From contig NZ_JACCFM010000001.1 of assembly GCF_013410665.1 (NCBI RefSeq), forward strand, positions 2,046,001 to 2,110,000: a DNA stretch of 64,000 bases, read 5' to 3'. Source of the stretch: Leifsonia psychrotolerans. GTDB lineage: Bacteria > Actinomycetota > Actinomycetes > Actinomycetales > Microbacteriaceae. The position numbers were made by a program, and so were the translations under genes. Under the pieces are notes generated by a model. It was given only the letters and a program-made list of their open reading frames with translations. It made no database searches and was not told the DNA's origin. This document shows, piece after piece, positions 60,892 through 64,000 of the stretch (position 1 is its first letter; the number at the start of each line of letters is the position of its first letter).

Positions 60892-61329
60892 ATGAACGAC
60901 CAAGTGGCCCGCACTCGGCGTGCTCAGGCCTCACCCGACAAGTTCACTCACGATGACTTCTTTGGCCAGCAGCCGAGTTCACGCAGCGAGCTCCCTGACC
61001 CCGAACCGCTCTTGATCAACCTCACCCGCTGTGTGATCGAGGTGCTCGCCGGCGCGCGAGACCTCGACCAACTCGCGCGGTGGGTTACCGACGATGTCTA
61101 TAAGCATCTTCTGACCCGAGTCGTTCTATCAGCGAGAGCACGCGCCGTGACCGGACGCCGGGCGCAGCGGCCCACAATCACAATCGGTCACATCACGATG
61201 TCCGAGCCGCGTGACGGGGTGGTTGAGGCTGTCGTCATCGTGCACAGCAGGGTGCGGGTGCGCGCCGTCGCGTTGCGCTTGGAAGGCCTCGACAGCCGCT
61301 GGCGAGCGTGCGCAATTAACGTCCTGTAA
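60892..61329 (+). CDS. Rv3235-family protein
   Basis: 145 residues, cytoplasmic. The segment VIEVLAGARDLDQLARWVTDDVYKHLLTR and the final RVRAVALRLEGLDSRWRACAINVL match the Rv3235 family, small proteins of unknown function encoded beside secA in many actinobacteria. A GGAGCTGGA lies just before the ATG. Its 3' end overlaps the converging DUF2871 gene by 14 bases. Confidence 0.88.
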   Translation: MNDQVARTRRAQASPDKFTHDDFFGQQPSSRSELPDPEPLLINLTRCVIEVLAGARDLDQLARWVTDDVYKHLLTRVVLSARARAVTGRRAQRPTITIGHITMSEPRDGVVEAVVIVHSRVRVRAVALRLEGLDSRWRACAINVL

Positions 61330-61789
61330 CGGACGTCGCCGGGTCGTCCTTCGTCGCCAGAATGCGGCTCCTCAGCGCGAGGAAGAGCAGCACCATCCCT
61401 GTCGAGAGCGCAATGTGACCCAGTCCCGCAATACCGGCGATCGCGCTACTCGACTCCTGGCCGACCACCGTCAGCGAACCGTGCACGGCAAGTGCGGCCG
61501 CGGTGACGACAAGCCCCGCGTTGTAGGTCCAGAAGAACCAGTTGAACAGGGAACTCTGCGTCAACCCAAACTGCTTCTCGAGCAACAGCACGATGAGCAA
61601 AACGATGAAGCCCAGGGTGAGCAGATGTGTGTGCACCAGGCCAAGTTGGGTGGCCCCGGTGAAATCGTGGGCCTTGGTGAACTCACGGTAATACAGGCCG
61701 GACAGGACGCCGACAATCATGTAGCCGAATGCGGCGTAGAACAATTTCATCATGTGTTCAGTCTGTCCGAGGGCATCCGTTGCAGACAT
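61316..61789 (-). CDS. DUF2871 membrane protein
   Basis: 157 residues with four membrane segments and conserved-looking HTHLLTLGF in the second and LGHIALSTGM in the last, which match DUF2871. The histidines in helices suggest metal or heme binding, as in related ubiquinol-oxidase-like small membrane folds, but no function is established. It lies downstream of secA beyond a terminator hairpin, so it probably has its own promoter. Confidence 0.85.
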   Translation of the reverse strand: MSATDALGQTEHMMKLFYAAFGYMIVGVLSGLYYREFTKAHDFTGATQLGLVHTHLLTLGFIVLLIVLLLEKQFGLTQSSLFNWFFWTYNAGLVVTAAALAVHGSLTVVGQESSSAIAGIAGLGHIALSTGMVLLFLALRSRILATKDDPATSVTGR

Positions 61790-61805
61790 CGAACTTAAGG
61801 TGGAA

Positions 61806-61830
61806 ACCGGCGGCCCACAGGGCCGCCGGT
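61806..61830 (-). terminator. Terminator hairpin after secA
   Basis: Leftward stem ACCGGCGGCCC against GGGCCGCCGGT (11 base pairs, 3-base loop) followed by TTTCC. It lies 23 bases after the secA stop. Confidence 0.85.
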
Positions 61831-61853
61831 CTCATACCTCCATTCAGGGGGCG

Positions 61854-64000
61854 CTAGTTCTTCTTACCCTGTGAGCGGCGTTCTGCACGATTGGCCGGAG
61901 CCGCACCCTCGGTCTTCTGACCGAACGCACCACGGACGGTGCTTGCGGGTGCCTCCTCCTCCGCGGCGGGAGCAGCAGCCTTGCGGGCGCGATCCGTGGC
62001 AGCCTGCTGAATCTGTCCGCGCTGATTGCGCACTTCGACTCCACCCGAGTCGCTCGGAGCCGTGTAGCTGAGCTTCTCGCCGGGTGTTTCAGCGGGCGTG
62101 AGGCCCTTCGCCGCGACGACTGGAGTCGAGATCTCTCCCGCGCCTTGACTGACCTCGACCTCGAGGTTGAAGAGGAATCCGACGGTCTCCTCGCGGATCT
62201 GCCCCATCATCTGCTGGAACATTGCGAAGCCTTCACGCTGGTATTCGACCAACGGGTCGCGCTGGGCCATGGCTCGCAGGCCGATGCCGTCCTTCAAATA
62301 GTCCATTTCGTAGAGGTGGTCACGCCAGCGACGGTCGATCACCGAGAGCACCACACGACGTTCCAGCTCGCGCATCGCCGGCGATCCGAGCGATTCCTCA
62401 CGGCGTTGGTAGGCGACCTTCGCGTCAGACAGAATCTCGCGGCGCATGAAATCGCGGTTGATCTTTCCACGGTTGCCGGCTTCAGTGACGACCTCGTCGA
62501 TGGTCAGGCCCACCGGATACAGGGTCTTCAGCTCGGTCCACAGAGCGTCGAAGTCCCAGTCATCGCCGTTTCCTTCACCCGTGTGAACGTTCAGCACCTC
62601 GTCGATCACGTTTTCGAGGAACTTCTGCGTACGCTCGTGCAGGTCGTCACCTTCGAGAATGTGGCGGCGATCGCTGTAGATCGCCTCACGCTGACGGTTC
62701 AACACATCGTCATACTTCAGCACGTTCTTGCGAATCTCCGCGTTGCGGCCCTCGACCTGCGACTGCGCACTGCGGATGGCACGGCTGACGATCTTCGACT
62801 CAATGGCCATGTCATCCGGCACACCCTGGCGGCCCATCAGCGCTTCGGCACCGCTGGCGTTGAACAGGCGCATCAGGTCATCGGTCAGCGACAGGTAGAA
62901 ACGGCTCTCGCCCGGGTCGCCCTGACGTCCGCTGCGTCCGCGCAGCTGGTTGTCGATCCGGCGGGACTCGTGGCGCTCGGTGCCGAGAACATAGAGACCG
63001 CCGGCTGCGATGACCTTCTCGGCTTCTTCGTCGACTCCGCTCTTGACTTCGGCAAAGACATCGTCCCACTCGGTCTCGTATTCATCGGGGGTTTCAACCG
63101 GGCTGAGGCCCTTGGCGTTCATCGCCGCAACAGCCAGGAATTCGGCGTTTCCGCCGAGCATGACGTCGGTTCCACGACCGGCCATGTTCGTGGCCACTGT
63201 GACCGAGCCGAGTCGACCGGCCTGTGCGACGATCGCTGCCTCGCGCGCGTGGTTCTTTGCGTTCAGCACTTCGTGCCGCACGCCCTTCTTCGCCAGCAGT
63301 CGCGAGAGGTATTCGCTCTTCTCAACACTGGTGGTGCCCACCAACACAGGCTGGCCTTTGGCGTGACGCTCGACGATATCTTCGACGACCTGACCGAACT
63401 TGGCCTCTTCGTTCTTGTAGACGAGGTCCGACTGGTCGATGCGCTGCATCGGCTTATTCGTCGGAATCGGCACGACACCCAACTTGTAGGTGCTCATGAA
63501 CTCGGCCGCCTCGGTCTCGGCGGTACCGGTCATGCCGGACAGCTTCGAATACAAGCGGAAGTAGTTCTGCAGAGTCACGGTGGCCAAAGTCTGGTTCTCG
63601 GCCTTGACCGCGACCCCTTCTTTTGCCTCGATCGCCTGGTGGATGCCCTCGTTGTATCGGCGGCCCATCAGAATACGGCCGGTGTGCTCGTCGACGATCA
63701 GCACCTCACCGTTCATCACCACATAGTCTTTGTCTTTCTTGAACAGAGCGTTCGCTTTGATGGCGTTGTTCAAGAACGAGATCAGCGGAGTGTTGGCCGA
63801 CTCGTAAAGGTTGTCGATGCCGAGGTAATCCTCGACCTTTTCGATGCCGGGCTCAAGTACACCGATGGTGCGCTTCTTCTCATCGACCTCGAAATCTTCA
63901 TCGGCCACGAGCCGCTTGGCCAGGCCGGCGAACTCGTTGAACCAGCGGTTGGCCTCGCCGGAGGCGGGTCCCGAGATGATCAGCGGGGTACGAGCCTCAT
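61854..64000 (-). CDS. secA: Preprotein translocase ATPase SecA, C-terminal part
   Basis: About 714 C-terminal residues; the N terminus lies beyond the right edge. It drives Sec-dependent export through SecYEG. The visible part begins [11 protein letters not shown], continues through NBD2 with [15 protein letters not shown] and [19 protein letters not shown], then the helical scaffold and wing domains. The C-terminal tail is Ala/Glu/Lys-rich and lacks the zinc-binding motif of E. coli SecA, as usual in actinobacteria. Probably SecA1, the housekeeping form, given its neighbour of the Rv3235 family. A terminator follows. Confidence 0.97.
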   Translation of the reverse strand, partial: EARTPLIISGPASGEANRWFNEFAGLAKRLVADEDFEVDEKKRTIGVLEPGIEKVEDYLGIDNLYESANTPLISFLNNAIKANALFKKDKDYVVMNGEVLIVDEHTGRILMGRRYNEGIHQAIEAKEGVAVKAENQTLATVTLQNYFRLYSKLSGMTGTAETEAAEFMSTYKLGVVPIPTNKPMQRIDQSDLVYKNEEAKFGQVVEDIVERHAKGQPVLVGTTSVEKSEYLSRLLAKKGVRHEVLNAKNHAREAAIVAQAGRLGSVTVATNMAGRGTDVMLGGNAEFLAVAAMNAKGLSPVETPDEYETEWDDVFAEVKSGVDEEAEKVIAAGGLYVLGTERHESRRIDNQLRGRSGRQGDPGESRFYLSLTDDLMRLFNASGAEALMGRQGVPDDMAIESKIVSRAIRSAQSQVEGRNAEIRKNVLKYDDVLNRQREAIYSDRRHILEGDDLHERTQKFLENVIDEVLNVHTGEGNGDDWDFDALWTELKTLYPVGLTIDEVVTEAGNRGKINRDFMRREILSDAKVAYQRREESLGSPAMRELERRVVLSVIDRRWRDHLYEMDYLKDGIGLRAMAQRDPLVEYQREGFAMFQQMMGQIREETVGFLFNLEVEVSQGAGEISTPVVAAKGLTPAETPGEKLSYTAPSDSGGVEVRNQRGQIQQAATDRARKAAAPAAEEEAPASTVRGAFGQKTEGAAPANRAERRSQGKKN

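Noticed and set aside
1..64000. tRNA, rRNA, transposase or prophage genes
   Set aside because: No cloverleaf-like segment, rRNA stretch, DDE/IS transposase or phage gene was seen; the excisionase-like HTH at 59717 has no integrase near it.

Overview
The window is G+C-rich, densely packed chromosomal DNA from an actinobacterium, most likely a member of Microbacteriaceae. Supporting marks are an E2-E1 fused 2-oxoglutarate dehydrogenase (Kgd), a WhiB1-type regulator, a SigR/RsrA-type sigma/anti-sigma pair, GuaB1, an Rv3235-family protein beside secA, a DUF222-HNH nuclease, and frequent GTG/TTG starts. Several blocks recall Mycobacterium gene order: two CNNM/CorC proteins beside guaB1, and aroA-rsgA, sigR-rsrA, whiB1, pdtaS and Rv3235-secA in one region. 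The genus cannot be fixed by eye. I see no tRNA, rRNA, CRISPR array, transposase or integrase.

Layout. 1-352: amidase fragment. 413-8580: a sugar locus with a leftward operon (RpiR regulator, SIS protein, sugar-binding lipoprotein, two permeases) and a divergent BadF-type kinase plus DUF5107 protein. 8.6-16.2 kb: single housekeeping and accessory genes (START-like protein, GNAT, ung, S51 peptidase-like, patatin, phosphoribosyltransferase, MFS, SDR, acyltransferase). 16.3-19.0 kb: metY-metX. 19.0-22.2 kb: a histidine kinase, a degenerate kinase-like membrane protein and a LuxR-type response regulator. 22.2-23.9 kb: MFS exporter and SHOCT protein. 23.9-26.9 kb: the least ordinary region: a DUF222-HNH endonuclease gene, REP-like repeats and 22 perfect copies of an 11-bp G-rich unit, bracketed by an intact thiamine-binding-protein gene and a truncated second copy of its 3' end. 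26.9-34.2 kb: GT87-like membrane protein, nnrD, Old Yellow Enzyme, two CNNM proteins, guaB1. 34.3-42.2 kb: kgd, Na+/H+ antiporter, MMPL transporter. 42.3-46.2 kb: rsrA-sigR diverging from aroA-rsgA, then bcp. 46.3-51.3 kb: a five-gene peptide ABC operon with a REP palindrome between the first two genes. 51.5-61.8 kb: DUF1684 protein, whiB1, pdtaS, unknown membrane proteins, YigZ, a CpaE-like ATPase with a SAF protein, an HTH protein, Rv3235 family and DUF2871. 61854-64000: the C-terminal part of secA.

A window-wide signal is the placement of a TANNNT or TATAAT-like hexamer almost exactly six bases before the start codon of about 19 genes that mostly lack a Shine-Dalgarno sequence. This is the expected layout of leaderless mRNAs and helps fix several starts. 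The main candidates for new biology are the DUF222-HNH unit flanked by a duplicated gene end, the G-rich tandem array, the pseudokinase triad and the DUF5107 sugar locus.
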